A stretch of 48,325 nucleotides of DNA from JANQEA01 sp964530075 (GCA_964530075.1 CAZGXU010000012.1:1-48325), one strand, 5' to 3'. Numbered from the stretch's first letter, positions 1 through 9,096 are shown. The notes: a model not told the origin generated them from the letters alone. Numbers and translations are program-made.

Positions 1-107
1 TTGGTCGACACCGTCGTTGTACTCATCTCGATCTCCGGTCAACCATAGCATGAATTGTCTACCAAGTCTACCCATGAGACGCGACAGGGTCAAGGGGAAG
101 AGACAGC

Positions 108-275
108 TCGTGGTGTGTGGTTCGTGGTTCGCGGTTCACGGGTGGAAGCCGAGTTCCTTGGGTTCCTTGAGTTCGTGGGGTGAGGACCGGTTCGCGGTTC
201 GGGGTCGAGATTGGGAAACAAAGTTCGTAGGGTTCATAGGGTTGGTGGGGTGAGAACCGGTTCGTGGAGCTGAGA
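108..275. repeat. Degenerate GTTCG-type intergenic repeat, copy 1
   Basis: The stretch is built from loosely repeated units such as GGTTCGTGGTTCGCGGTTC and AGTTCGTAGGGTTCATAGGG, with neither strand giving a protein that looks real. Similar text returns at about 1135-1202, 3294-3402, 5364-5450 and 7490-7645. The first 400 bases hold no gene that I can support; this repeat is their main content. Confidence 0.6.
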
Positions 276-400
276 GGTCCATAGTGCATGGTCCGTGGCG
301 CGGGGCAAGAGATGAGAACCAACATGGGGCACGATCGGGCTGGCTTAGAGAATCGCGAGCCTTCGGACTACACTGTAGTTATCCGGAAAGGAGTGAAGAT

Positions 401-1042
401 ATGACGAAGGGTGTTGCGGTCGTGTCTCTTGTCCTCCTCGTTGCGTCGTCTGTCATCGTTGGTGCAGCTGAGGTTGGAGTCCGCGTTGGGGTCGGGTACA
501 ACCCGAATGCAACCACAACCTTCAGGAGCGTGCAGCTGCCATTGACCGTCCACGTCGCCGCTTACGGCGAATTCCAGAGCGATCGGTGGACCGGATCGAT
601 CACGGTTGGGGGTTCTCTCCTGCAGTGGGCTCTGAGCCTGATGCTGGACGCATCGTACGCTGTCACGACTCAGGTGGATGCGAGCGCCCACCTCGCACTC
701 AGTAGGTCGGGTGGATTCACCTTCCTTGGCGTCGGCTTCGGCGGAATGGTCACCTTGAGCGACCAACCCGCTCGGCTCTCCATCGGAAGCATACCGTTGT
801 CTATCGGCGTCCTTCACTTCCAAGACAGATGGTCGACTTCCGTTTCGGCCTTGCCGACACTCTTCATCGAGGTGGACTGGAGGAACGTTGAGGAAACGCA
901 CTTCCGCGAACGAATCGATCTTGCGTTGACCCCGTTGACAAGCGCGATGGTGCAGGAGAACCTGCCTCCTGAACGGATGTGGGAACACGTCGGCCTCACA
1001 ATCTCTGCCACCACAAGCGTAGGGGTTCCGATTCCGCAGTAG
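401..1042 (+). CDS. Exported protein of unknown function
   Basis: The protein is 213 residues. It opens with a clear signal peptide (MTKGVAVVSLVLLVASSVIVGAAE, given here as start MTKGVAVVSL and a hydrophobic core to about residue 22, cleavage near GAA-E). The rest alternates hydrophobic and polar residues, with glycine-rich turns, as in a small outer-membrane beta-barrel or periplasmic beta protein. No family motif was recognised. The ATG at 401 was chosen over upstream in-frame codons because GGAAAGGAG lies 8 bases before it and because the signal peptide starts there. The gene stands alone between repeat-filled intergenic regions. Export is well supported; any function is unknown. Confidence 0.75.
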   Translation: MTKGVAVVSLVLLVASSVIVGAAEVGVRVGVGYNPNATTTFRSVQLPLTVHVAAYGEFQSDRWTGSITVGGSLLQWALSLMLDASYAVTTQVDASAHLALSRSGGFTFLGVGFGGMVTLSDQPARLSIGSIPLSIGVLHFQDRWSTSVSALPTLFIEVDWRNVEETHFRERIDLALTPLTSAMVQENLPPERMWEHVGLTISATTSVGVPIPQ

Positions 1043-1134
1043 GGACGGGATGCGATGAAGTCTGCGGTCCGCAATTCATAGCCCATGGTGTGCGCTCCAC
1101 AGTCAAAGATGCGAATCAGCATGCGGCCCGTGGA

Positions 1135-1202
1135 GGGGGAATGCGGTTCGTAGTTCATGGTTCGTTGGACAGCACGTGGTCTGTGGCAAGTGGGGCGACC
1201 TC
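1135..1202. repeat. Degenerate GTTCG-type intergenic repeat, copy 2, abutting an assembly gap
   Basis: GCGGTTCGTAGTTCATGGTTCG and nearby units match the repeat family seen at 108-275. The assembly breaks immediately after it, which suggests that the repeat is common in the genome and caused the break. Confidence 0.5.
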
Positions 1203-1302
1203 NNNNNNNNNNNNNNNNNNNNNNNNNNNNNNNNNNNNNNNNNNNNNNNNNNNNNNNNNNNNNNNNNNNNNNNNNNNNNNNNNNNNNNNNNNNNNNNNNN
1301 NN
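1203..1302. other. Assembly gap (100 N)
   Basis: Exactly 100 unknown bases, a conventional placeholder for a gap of unknown size. The reading frame of the minus-strand gene beginning at 2474 enters this gap and does not have a visible stop before it. Confidence 0.99.
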
Positions 1303-2474
1303 CCGTGGTAGTCCCAGAAGCTTCGGTCGGGATGCTGGTTCACGAACGTCTGCTCGACGGGCACCCACGCGGCCATGTGGTCGATCGCTCCGTCGCTGTC
1401 GGTATCGACGATGACCAACAACGCGCCGTGTCCGAGCGTTCGGACGAGGCTGGCGTAGAGGATCGCCGTGTCCTCGCAATCCCCGATTCCGTCGACCAGC
1501 GTCTCGACGGGGTAGCGAGGATACTCGAACCACAGCGGGTCGTAGACGTATCGGATGCAGTGCTGCACGAAGAAGAGGGCGTTCTCGAGCGCCGCGTGAT
1601 AGTCGTCGGCGGTGGTCTCGACGATCTCCTGCGCGACCGTTTCGAGGTATGCGTCGTCGAGGGGATCCAGAACGTACTCGTCGTAGTCCCGGCCTGTCCA
1701 CACGATCCGCGGCTGGGACCGGTAGTAGGCGTACAGGTCGGCCGGGATCTCCAGATCGCAGCTCTGGGCTTGCCCATCGTAGACCCATTCATAGTGGCGA
1801 GACACGGTTTCGGAGCCGCTCACGGTGGTGACGATGCTCAGGTCGGCCGTCGCGGTCCGGACGGCGCCGTCGTTATCGCGAACGGTCAGGACCACGTGGT
1901 ACGTCCCTTGCGCGTCGTATCGGTACGACGCGAGCGCGCCGGTATCGGTCGTCCCGTCGCCGAAGCTCCACTCGTATGACACGATCTCGCCGTCGGGGTC
2001 GTAGGACGCGCCGGCGTCGAAGCGGATCGTCTGCCGCGGGTACGCCGGGGACGGGGAGATAGAGAAGGCGGCGATCGGGAGGGCGTTGGTCGCTCGGACG
2101 ACGATCGTAGCAGACGCCGTCGCGCGGGCCCGCCGCTTGTCGATCACGGTCAGGGTGGGCTCGTAGGTCCCGGCGGTCGAGTAGGTATGCTCGGCCTGCG
2201 GTCCCGTCCCGTCGTGCCCGTCTCCGAAGTCCCACCGGTACTTGCGGATGACGCCGTCCGGATCGTTCGACAGGCTCCCGTCGAACGATACGGTCAGCGG
2301 CGCAACGCCGCCGGTCCGATCGACCTCGATCCATGCGACCGGAGGAGCGTTGGGGAAGAGAAAGCACCCACCGGCCGACAGGACGGCGAAGAGCACCGCG
2401 AGAAGACAAGCCGTACCGAGAAGAGGCCGGTACGCCCGGCGTGCCCCTGCACCGCTGAACCGTTTGCACCTCAC
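1303..2474 (-). CDS. PKD-domain lipoprotein with transglutaminase-like domain (3' end lost in gap)
   Basis: A lipoprotein signal (hydrophobic stretch ending LSAGGC) is followed by two PKD repeats, each with the WDFGDG or WSFGDG signature. A C-terminal region then contains GIGDCEDTAILYASLVR and, about 30 residues later, DHMAAWV. The Cys and His in these motifs fit a bacterial transglutaminase-like (BTLCP/transglut_core) catalytic pair; the Asp or its equivalent would be in the lost part. PKD domains usually act in surface protein or carbohydrate contacts. The GTG at 2474 was chosen because AGGGGA lies about 10 bases upstream, just after the stop of the neighbouring gene; a TTG at 2528 would overlap that gene. 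The protein is probably anchored to a membrane and acts outside the cytoplasm. The 3' end is unknown because it runs into the 100-N gap. Confidence 0.8.
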
Positions 2475-2487
2475 GGCGAACGATCCC

Positions 2488-2829
2488 CTAGACAAGCAAC
2501 AGAATCCCGAAGGCGGCCTCGAAGCCAAGGCTGACCCAGTTCGTGGGAGTGGCGGCCTTGTCCCAGTAGATCGACACGGCGCGAACGATGGCGATGATCA
2601 AGTAGCCGATGCCCACCGTCCCGAACGCTGACGCCGTCCGGTAGATGAGCGCCGCCACGCCGAGGCCGACGAACAACCCCCCGAGCACGGCCCGGATCTC
2701 CGAGGTCCCGCGCGGTCCGGCCGCAGTGAGACCGGTGAACCGCTCCGCCGCAGACGGGGAGGCGATCGAGATCGCGCCGAACCCGATGGTGGCGACCGCG
2801 ACGATCACCCTGATCCAGAACAACGCCAT
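2488..2829 (-). CDS. Small membrane protein, DUF4345-like
   Basis: The protein is 113 residues with about four hydrophobic helices (near residues 1-22, 45-62, 66-85 and 97-113). Its layout, including an AERFTG-like stretch and an EIRAVLGGLF motif after the first helix, resembles the DUF4345 family of small inner-membrane proteins; that assignment is from memory of the family pattern and is moderate. GAGGAGG lies just before the ATG. It ends 13 bases before the PKD lipoprotein start, so the two minus-strand genes are probably cotranscribed. Function is unknown. Confidence 0.7.
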   Translation of the reverse strand: MALFWIRVIVAVATIGFGAISIASPSAAERFTGLTAAGPRGTSEIRAVLGGLFVGLGVAALIYRTASAFGTVGIGYLIIAIVRAVSIYWDKAATPTNWVSLGFEAAFGILLLV

Positions 2830-3235
2830 GCGCCCCTCCTCTTCCCTTCACCCGGCCCCAGTCTAGCGCATTCCGGCGGGCGGGGACAGGAGCCGACCTC
2901 TCGCGAAGGGGCAAGGGACACCAAGGGGAGCAGGAAGCTCGGCCGGAGAAGCTCGGAGTTCTACCTCTCTGGCCATTCACGGCGTTTTCATCGGTCGTTC
3001 ACGCGGCGTTCACCGATCCTCATGGATTCGCCATGAGACAAGACGCGTCGAGGAGCTCGGAATCCGGAATAGAAGGCGCATCCGACTGGAGCCCGCCAGT
3101 CGATGCCCCGCGCCGCGACTCCATACGAACGACACCGGCAGTCCATCGGATTCACGAAGCGCCTTCGTAATCTTTCGAGGACATCCTAGAACTTCATCGC
3201 AGAACTCGCCCAACGCAGGTTGCAGCCTCCTTCGA

Positions 3236-3269
3236 GTCGAGGTCCGGGAACGCCAGCCCGGACCTCGAC
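3236..3269. repeat. Perfect 13-bp inverted repeat (hairpin)
   Basis: GTCGAGGTCCGGG (3236-3248) pairs perfectly with CCCGGACCTCGAC (3257-3269) around the 8-base loop AACGCCAG. No T-run follows on either strand within a few bases, so it is not a standard intrinsic terminator. It could be part of a small RNA or a protein-binding site. Confidence 0.6.
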
Positions 3270-3293
3270 GTCTTCGGAGGAGCGTAACAGCGG

Positions 3294-3402
3294 TCCATGT
3301 TCGTGGTTCGCAGTGCGCGGTTCGCAGTCGATGGTCGAAAGGTGCAAACCCGAAGTTCCTTGAGTTCGTAGAGTTCGTTGGGTGAGAAGTGGTTCGTAGG
3401 GG
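3294..3402. repeat. Degenerate GTTCG-type intergenic repeat, copy 3
   Basis: Units such as GTTCGTGGTTCGCAG and GAGTTCGTAGAGTTCGTTGG recur here, just upstream of the epimerase gene. It belongs to the same family as 108-275. Confidence 0.6.
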
Positions 3403-3493
3403 TCGAGCCGGGCGGGGTCGGAGGGCGGTGCGCGTGGGGTACGGTTTGACGAACGGCGCTCTTCTGCCCCATCCTCGGCCGGGGGGAGAGACC

Positions 3494-4384
3494 ATGCGCG
3501 TCTTGATCACCGGGGGATCGGGCTACATCGGCTCCCATCTGGCGGCCCGATTGCAGGCCGACGGACTGAGCGTCCGAGTCCTCGACCCGCGGCCCGTTCC
3601 TCCCGAGATTGCCGAGGTTCCGGAGCAACGCGTGATCCTCGGCTCGGCGGTGACGCCTTCGATTGCGGCCCGCGCGGTCGGCGGGATGGACGCCGTCGTC
3701 CACCTGGCATGGGCGTTCGACGGCGGGGCCCGTGGCGGGTCCATCTGCGCGAACCTGCTCGCCACGTTGAACCTGCTGGAAGCCGGCTTGAGGGAAGGCG
3801 TCCGACGCTTCGTGTTCGCCAGCACCGCGGTCGTGTACGGACCGACCGGGGATCGGAGGGCGACGGAGCAAGACCCGCTCCAGCCGACGAGGACGACCAT
3901 CGGCGGCCCGTTCTACGCGGCGACGAAGTCGGTCTGCGAGGGCTACTGCGCCCGGTACCGGTCGCGCGGGCTTCCGGTGACGGCTCTCCGCCTTCATGGC
4001 GTGTTCAGCGCGGACCGCCTCGGTCCGTTCGAGGGGATGATCCGCGCCGCTCGCCGGGGCATTGCGCTCGAGCCGATCGCGCGGGCCGGCGGGGAGTACA
4101 TGCACCTGGCGGACACGCTCGACGTCCTGGCCCTCTGCCTCGTCGATCCGCGGGCGGAAGGAGAGACGTTCAACGTGGCAGGAACGCATGCGTACTCCGA
4201 CGTAGGGCTCGCCCAGTTCATCACGGAACGGGTCGGAGGCTGCGATGTCCGTCCGATCGACGACCCGACGCAGGCGATGGTGTCGGTCAGCATCGACAAG
4301 CTTCGCCGGACGCTGGACTACACGCCGAGTCGTGGCGACTTCCTGCCTCCGATGATCGAAGCCGGGCTGCGCATGCCGGCGTGA
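3494..4384 (+). CDS. NAD-dependent epimerase/dehydratase (extended SDR)
   Basis: The 296-residue protein starts with the Rossmann signature GGSGYIGSH (residues 7-15) for NAD(P) binding. It has the catalytic Ser/Thr region FASTAVVYG (about 108-116) and the YAATK motif with Tyr141 and Lys145. This is the extended short-chain dehydrogenase layout used by nucleotide-sugar epimerases such as GalE and related dehydratases. The substrate cannot be read from sequence, but a sugar nucleotide is likely. The ATG at 3494 begins exactly where family members begin; a GGGGGGAGAG stretch precedes it. It lies 97 bases upstream of an EamA transporter on the same strand, with no obvious functional link. Confidence 0.88.
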   Translation: MRVLITGGSGYIGSHLAARLQADGLSVRVLDPRPVPPEIAEVPEQRVILGSAVTPSIAARAVGGMDAVVHLAWAFDGGARGGSICANLLATLNLLEAGLREGVRRFVFASTAVVYGPTGDRRATEQDPLQPTRTTIGGPFYAATKSVCEGYCARYRSRGLPVTALRLHGVFSADRLGPFEGMIRAARRGIALEPIARAGGEYMHLADTLDVLALCLVDPRAEGETFNVAGTHAYSDVGLAQFITERVGGCDVRPIDDPTQAMVSVSIDKLRRTLDYTPSRGDFLPPMIEAGLRMPA

Positions 4385-4481
4385 TGCGACGCTGCTGGTG
4401 CAGCCAAACCTCGAAGGGTGACGGATCTCCCATTCTCGAACGGGTGCGGTATCATCCGCCGCATCGCGAGGAGGGCTGACC

Positions 4482-5357
4482 GTGGATCTTGTAACGATTC
4501 TGCTTGCCGTCGGCGCGACGCTCGCCTGGGCGGTGACGTGGCTCCTGATGAAGGTCGGGGTCGACCGGATGAGCTGGATCGGCTTCGGGTTCCTCCGTCC
4601 CTGGATGGGGCTTCCGTTCATCCTCCTCTACGCCTGGGCGACCGGCGGGTTCGTCTTCGGGTCGTCCCTCTCGACGATGGTGGGACTCGGCGGAGGGGTC
4701 CTCAACGCCTTCTTCGGCACCGCGCTCTTCTACTACGCCTTGTCGCACGGATCGATGCACGAGTCGAACATCCTCGCCAACACGAGCCCGTTCTGGGGCG
4801 TCGTCAGTGCGATCGTCGTGCTCGGTGAGCCGGCGAGGTTCGTCACCCTCGGCGCCGGAGCCCTCGTCCTCGGGGGCACCTACTTCCTCGTCCGCAACCG
4901 GAACGAGGAGGACCGCGGACGGAGCCTCCGCGCGCTGATGTCGGCGTTGGCGGCCGGCGTGCTGTGGGGGTTCTCGACAGCCGTGCCGACCAAGTTCTGC
5001 TTGGACCGCGGGATGAGTCCGATTGCCTATCAGCTTCTGTTCACCGCCAGCGCGGCCTTCTGGTGGACGCTGGCCGTCCTGCCCGGCTTCCGCCGCCGTC
5101 GATTGACGTTCGGCCGACGGGGCGTCTGGATCGCGTTCCTCTCCGCGTTCTTCGGGCTGTTCGCTAGCTGGGTCCTGTGGCTGACGGCCCTCCAGCGGGC
5201 GAGCGCGAGCGCCCTGTCGCCGCTCGTCGGTCTGACGCTGTTCTTCGCCGTCCTGTTCGGCGTGCTCTTCCTCCGCGAGCCGATCAATCGCCGCATCCTC
5301 GTCGGAGGGGCGCTCACCGTGGCCGGCGTGACGCTCGTCTCGGTCTTCGCGAGGTAG
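4482..5357 (+). CDS. EamA/DMT-family transporter
   Basis: The 291-residue protein is almost wholly hydrophobic, with about ten transmembrane helices in two homologous halves. The first half begins at the N terminus; the second begins near residue 150 (LMSALAAGVLWGFSTAVPTK). That is the two-EamA-domain plan of drug/metabolite transporters, which export or exchange small metabolites across the inner membrane. The substrate is not predictable. The GTG at 4482 was chosen because GAGGAGGG lies 6-13 bases upstream. An in-frame repeat-filled region follows the stop. Confidence 0.85.
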   Translation: MDLVTILLAVGATLAWAVTWLLMKVGVDRMSWIGFGFLRPWMGLPFILLYAWATGGFVFGSSLSTMVGLGGGVLNAFFGTALFYYALSHGSMHESNILANTSPFWGVVSAIVVLGEPARFVTLGAGALVLGGTYFLVRNRNEEDRGRSLRALMSALAAGVLWGFSTAVPTKFCLDRGMSPIAYQLLFTASAAFWWTLAVLPGFRRRRLTFGRRGVWIAFLSAFFGLFASWVLWLTALQRASASALSPLVGLTLFFAVLFGVLFLREPINRRILVGGALTVAGVTLVSVFAR

Positions 5358-5363
5358 GGGGAA

Positions 5364-5450
5364 GGAGTTCGCGGTTCACAGTTCGTGGTTCGGAGTTCGC
5401 GGGGTCGAGATCGGGGAACGGAGTTCGTAGGGTTCGTTGGGTCAACGCCC
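5364..5450. repeat. Degenerate GTTCG-type intergenic repeat, copy 4
   Basis: Units such as GTTCGCGGTTCACAGTTCG and GAGTTCGTAGGGTTCGTTGG occur between the ends of two convergent genes. It is the same family as 108-275. Confidence 0.6.
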
Positions 5451-5506
5451 GTCCGCAGTCCGAGGACGAGAGATCGGTGTCCGCACCTGCGGCGGTCCGT
5501 TCCGAC

Positions 5507-5977
5507 TCAGATTCCGAGTCCGCTCGGCGTCGCGTGCGTCTCCCAGAAGTGTCCGTCGGGGCCTGTTCCGTGCGAGAAGATGACCTCGAACTCCCCCCAG
5601 ATCGGGTACCCGCCTTCGCGCCAGTACGCGCTGTCTTCGAACTCCGAACCGACCCAGATGATCTTGTAGTGCCAGGTCTCGCCGCTGCCGCCGGGTACCT
5701 GCCCGTTCCAGTGGTTCGTGCACCACGCGTCGGGCCCCCACGCTGCGCCGCCGAACCGGGCGGCGTCCCAGCCTTTGCTCCACTTCATCACCAGGCGATC
5801 GCTCGCGTACAGCGGGTCGCCCCAATACGCCCCGTCGAGGTTTCGATCGACACCGTCCGCCGGACCAGTGAACAGGCGGGCTCCGTAGTTGTAACCGAAC
5901 GGATCGAATCCGCCCTTCGCCAGAGCCGGCAGGACCGCCAGCAGCACCACCACCGATGTCAAGAGCGCGAGCTTCAT
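5507..5977 (-). CDS. Secreted protein of unknown family, tryptophan- and glycine-rich
   Basis: The 156-residue protein starts MKLALLTSVVVLLAVLPALA, a textbook signal peptide cleaved after ALA. The mature part is dense in Trp, Tyr, Gly and Asp, with motifs such as GFDPFGYNY, RNLDGAYWGDP, WCTNHWNG and WREGGYPIWGEFEV, and ends near ATPSGLGI. I do not recognise the family. The aromatic-rich, acidic pattern suggests a compact extracytoplasmic fold, perhaps binding carbohydrate or metal, but that is speculation. AGGAGGTGG lies 6 bases before the ATG at 5977, which fixes the start. Confidence 0.75.
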   Translation of the reverse strand: MKLALLTSVVVLLAVLPALAKGGFDPFGYNYGARLFTGPADGVDRNLDGAYWGDPLYASDRLVMKWSKGWDAARFGGAAWGPDAWCTNHWNGQVPGGSGETWHYKIIWVGSEFEDSAYWREGGYPIWGEFEVIFSHGTGPDGHFWETHATPSGLGI

Positions 5978-6181
5978 TCTCCACCTCCTGGGCAAGACTC
6001 GTTCCTCGCTCCGGTGAGCGCCTCCGCCTTCGGATACAAAAAACTACATCTACCATAGCATGTATTCTCCTCCCGCTCCGTGACGTGCGTTACGTTGTAC
6101 AGACGCTCGATGGGCGATTCCTCGGTCCTTCAGAGAGAAGGAGGCGTTTCGTCCGGACGGCTGGCGGCGGTATCCCCGTGT

Positions 6182-7393
6182 CTACCCTGTCAGGATCTTC
6201 GATTCTTTCAGGCGCGTCGCGAGGAGAAGTGCCACAGCGATCAGGCCGGTCAGGATGAGGAGGGACAGGGTCATCGACCCGGTGGCCGCCGACTTGAGGG
6301 CGTCCATCCCGAGGATGAACGCGATCCCGGAGATCTGCCCGGCGAGCAGGAGCAGCCCGTTCGTCGTCCCTTCGGGCGTCGGGTAGGTGATCTCGGCCCC
6401 GTACTGGAAGCCGAGCGGACCGGACGAAAGGAGGAACGCGCCGAGGACGAACGCCGAGGCGAGCAGGAGCGCGTAGCTCGTCGCGAACGTGACCCCCAGC
6501 AGCCCCGGGATCGCGCCGGCGAGCGCGAGGAGGATGAACGGGACGCGGCGCCGGATTCGGTCGGACAGCGGTGGGATGACGACCGCGCCGACGATCCCGC
6601 CGATCACCATCAGCCCCCCGACGAGGCCGGCCTCGTCGATCGTGAACCCGCGCGGGCGAACGATGTCCTCGATCCACGTGGTCACTGCGTTGAACACGCC
6701 GAGGCCGATGAAGAACAGGACGAGGAGAAGGACGAACCCGCGGTTCCGGAAGACGCTCTTCAGGCCGTCGAGGACGAGCGAGCGCTCCTCGGGGCCGACC
6801 GGGATCGCCGGACGCTCCCTGGCCAGCGCGAGGAAGAGGAGGGCGATCGCTGCCGAGACCGCGCCGTAGACGAGCAGGGCGGTCGGGAGGCTCGATCTCA
6901 GGACGATCATCGGCGTGGCGGCGAGCCCGGCGAAGATCCCGACGTAGATCGCGAGCGAGGCGAGGCCGGTGGCGGTCGCCCGCTCGTTCAGCGGGAACCA
7001 GCGACCGGCGATCTTGGCGATCGCGTTCAGCACGAACGGCTGGCCGACGGCGATCCCGATCTGCGATGCGAGGACCCAGGCGTAGTCGGCCGCGAGCAGC
7101 CCCCGCAGCAGGCCGAACGCCCCGGTCAGCACGGCGCCGATCCCGACGCCGACCCGGATCCCGTACGTGTCGATCACCCACGACGCCGGGATCGAGACGA
7201 CGATGAAAACGACCATGAAGACTAGCGACAGCAGGCCGATCGCGAGATCGTCGACGCCGTAGTAGGCCGCGGCGTCCCCGGTGATCGGGGCGAAGCTGAT
7301 CCACAAGAGCTGGTTGACGGCGATCGCCAGCATGAACGCGACGAGCATGATCCAGCGATAGCCGGACGCGCGGACGACGGACGGTTCGTTCAT
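6182..7393 (-). CDS. MFS transporter, FLVCR-like
   Basis: The protein is 403 residues with about twelve transmembrane helices and a polar central loop near residues 190-215. The N-terminal half has the motif pattern NQLLWISFAPITGD, then SIPASWVIDTYGIR and NAIAKIAGRWFPLNERATAT. This pattern is typical of the FLVCR/DIRC2-like branch of the major facilitator superfamily. Family members move small organic solutes such as heme or choline in eukaryotes; bacterial substrates are mostly unknown. The ATG at 7393 was chosen because GGGGGTGG lies about 7 bases before it; an ATG 24 bases upstream has no such site. It sits alone between repeat-rich intergenic DNA and a secreted-protein gene. Confidence 0.85.
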   Translation of the reverse strand: MNEPSVVRASGYRWIMLVAFMLAIAVNQLLWISFAPITGDAAAYYGVDDLAIGLLSLVFMVVFIVVSIPASWVIDTYGIRVGVGIGAVLTGAFGLLRGLLAADYAWVLASQIGIAVGQPFVLNAIAKIAGRWFPLNERATATGLASLAIYVGIFAGLAATPMIVLRSSLPTALLVYGAVSAAIALLFLALARERPAIPVGPEERSLVLDGLKSVFRNRGFVLLLVLFFIGLGVFNAVTTWIEDIVRPRGFTIDEAGLVGGLMVIGGIVGAVVIPPLSDRIRRRVPFILLALAGAIPGLLGVTFATSYALLLASAFVLGAFLLSSGPLGFQYGAEITYPTPEGTTNGLLLLAGQISGIAFILGMDALKSAATGSMTLSLLILTGLIAVALLLATRLKESKILTG

Positions 7394-7489
7394 CGATTCC
7401 ACCCCCGAGGGCGCCATCGTAGGCGGATCGTCGACGCGCGGGCAAGTCCGTAGTCGAGAGGCGGAAAACGAAATTCGTGGGAAGGAAGC

Positions 7490-7645
7490 GCGTAGTTCAC
7501 GGTTCGCGGTTCGCGGTCGAAGCGCCGAGGTTCGTGGAGTTCGTTGGGTAGGAACCAGTTCGCAGGGCATGGTTCGCGGTTCGTGGAGTTCGTAGGGTCA
7601 GAACCGGTCCGGGGTCCAAGGGCCGAAATCGAGGCGTGGGGTTCG
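7490..7645. repeat. Degenerate GTTCG-type intergenic repeat, copy 5
   Basis: Units such as GTTCACGGTTCGCGGTTCGCGG, GTTCGTGGAGTTCGTTGGG and GTTCGTGGAGTTCGTAGGG occur upstream of the transporter gene. The region 7394-7814 holds no gene that I can support, and the second assembly gap follows soon after. Confidence 0.6.
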
Positions 7646-7814
7646 TGGTGCGGGCAACGATCGTGATTCGTCGATAGTATGGGATTCGTGTACGACAACG
7701 ATCGTGGGTCCTCACGACCCGCGGGACGAACGGGCGCGCAGAAAAACGCCGCACACCCTCGTAGAGCAGGACCGCACAGGACAAGCGACGTGTGACGCGG
7801 CATGCCCGGGCGTA

Positions 7815-7914
7815 NNNNNNNNNNNNNNNNNNNNNNNNNNNNNNNNNNNNNNNNNNNNNNNNNNNNNNNNNNNNNNNNNNNNNNNNNNNNNNNNNNNNNN
7901 NNNNNNNNNNNNNN
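7815..7914. other. Assembly gap (100 N)
   Basis: A second run of exactly 100 N. The homoserine dehydrogenase frame on the minus strand enters it; sequence on the far side (below 7815) does not look like its continuation. Confidence 0.99.
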
Positions 7915-8912
7915 GCCGACGGCAAGGGGGTCGGTTCATCGATGAGCGACGTGATCGTCCCGAAGATGTCCGTTTCGAACGTGATTCCCATCCCCTTCGG
8001 ACCGAGCCGTCCGAGCGGGTGCTCCGAAGGGAGCGGCGCCGGGGCGACCCGGAGGTCGTAGCCGCCGTCCGGCCGCCTCTCGGCGCTCGCCAACAGGCGA
8101 ACGCGATGGTCCCGGCTCTCCGATCGGAGCCAGGCGAGATCGACCCCGCGGATTCCGGTCCTCCGGACGGCGTGGATGTCGACGTCCCGATCGAGGACGG
8201 TCTGCGCGAGAATGGCGAGCTTCGCCGCGGCGTCCCACCCGTCGAGGTCCCAGGCCCCGTCGCCTTCGAGGGCGCCGCCCGCGCGGGCCTCCTCGATCGC
8301 GTCGTCCCACGCGGAGCCGGCCGCCAGTCGGTCGAGGACGAACCCGGTGGTCAGGTTCGGAACGGCCTCGATCCGGTCGATCGTCGCTCCGCGCAGGTCG
8401 CGCGCGCCGAGCGCGATCGCCGGAAGGCCGCCGGCGACCGTTCCGTCGAACCGGAGTCGGACGCCCCGCGCCTTCGCGAGGGCGACGAGTTCGCGGTACG
8501 CGACGACGATCGGCCCCTTGTTCGGCGTGCTGACGTGAAGCCCCCGCTCGAGGGCACGGCGGACGTGGGACAGACCCGGTTCGGCGCCCGCGTCGAGGCG
8601 GACGGGCGACGCCTCGCACAACGCGTCTGCCTCGACCGCCTCGATCAGCTCGAGACCGGTCATCCCGGGACGGCCGGCGCCCGGCAGGTCGGCGACACTG
8701 CCCCCGCCGCGCTTGATCCCGTCGATCGCCAACCCGTCGAGCCCCTCCGGCGAAACCGCCGCGCCGCGGGTGTCGGCCGCCCCGACGATCCGGAAGTCGA
8801 GCCCGTACAGACCCCGCAACCCGTCGCGCTTCTCGGCGACCAGCCGCGCGAACCGTCGACCGAGGTTGCCGACGCCGACCAGCAGGAGATCGACCGTCCT
8901 TCCCTGTATCAT
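7915..8912 (-). CDS. hom: Homoserine dehydrogenase (3' end lost in gap)
   Basis: Homoserine dehydrogenase reduces aspartate semialdehyde to homoserine with NAD(P)H, a shared step to threonine and methionine. About 332 residues are visible. The N-terminal Rossmann motif is GVGNLGRRF (residues 13-21). It is followed by TPNKGPI, the diagnostic HSD loop, by FDGTVAGGLPAI, and by the catalytic stretch DLDGWDAAAKLAILA, with its conserved Asp and Lys. This length nearly matches ACT-less enzymes, so only a few residues are probably lost in the gap; a C-terminal ACT domain cannot be excluded. The ATG at 8912 has GAGG about 7 bases upstream. The region upstream can fold (see 8996-9096), which might bear on regulation. 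Confidence 0.85.
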
Positions 8913-8995
8913 CCTCTGTCCTCGCTTTCGGCCTGCACCGTATCCCGAGGATCCGTCGGCCTTCTACGACCGCGCATCCCATTCCCAACAAGTGG

Positions 8996-9096
8996 GGCGG
9001 CCACCGGAAGGAAGTGCTCGCGGAGCTGCGGTGGCCGCCATCCAAGGAGGACACATCGGTATCCCCTCGGACCGAGACTACCGTCCCGCCTGCGGG
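8996..9096 (-). promoter_or_regulatory. Possible structured leader upstream of hom
   Basis: On the minus strand, upstream of hom, three hairpins can be drawn. They are a nested stem (9057-9061 with 9079-9083, and 9066-9069 with 9073-9076), a small CCCG/CGGG stem (9085-9096), and a perfect 10-bp inverted repeat GGCGGCCACC/GGTGGCCGCC (8996-9005 with 9030-9039). No T-box, SAM or other known riboswitch consensus could be recognised and no T-run follows. GC-rich DNA makes such pairings more likely by chance. The stretch 8913-9244 holds no gene. Confidence 0.25.

Larger units (their letters stand above)
2830..3493. other. Long intergenic region without a supported gene
   Basis: This 664-base stretch lies between divergent genes. 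It holds a perfect inverted repeat (3236-3269) and a copy of the GTTCG-type repeat (3294-3402). The minus-strand open frames across it have no start signals and no recognisable domains, so I leave them out. Confidence 0.5.

Noticed and set aside
6080..7225. 381-codon acidic frame opposite the MFS gene
   Set aside because: Very high Glu/Asp/Arg content with no fold pattern; explained by the GC-rich membrane-protein gene on the other strand.
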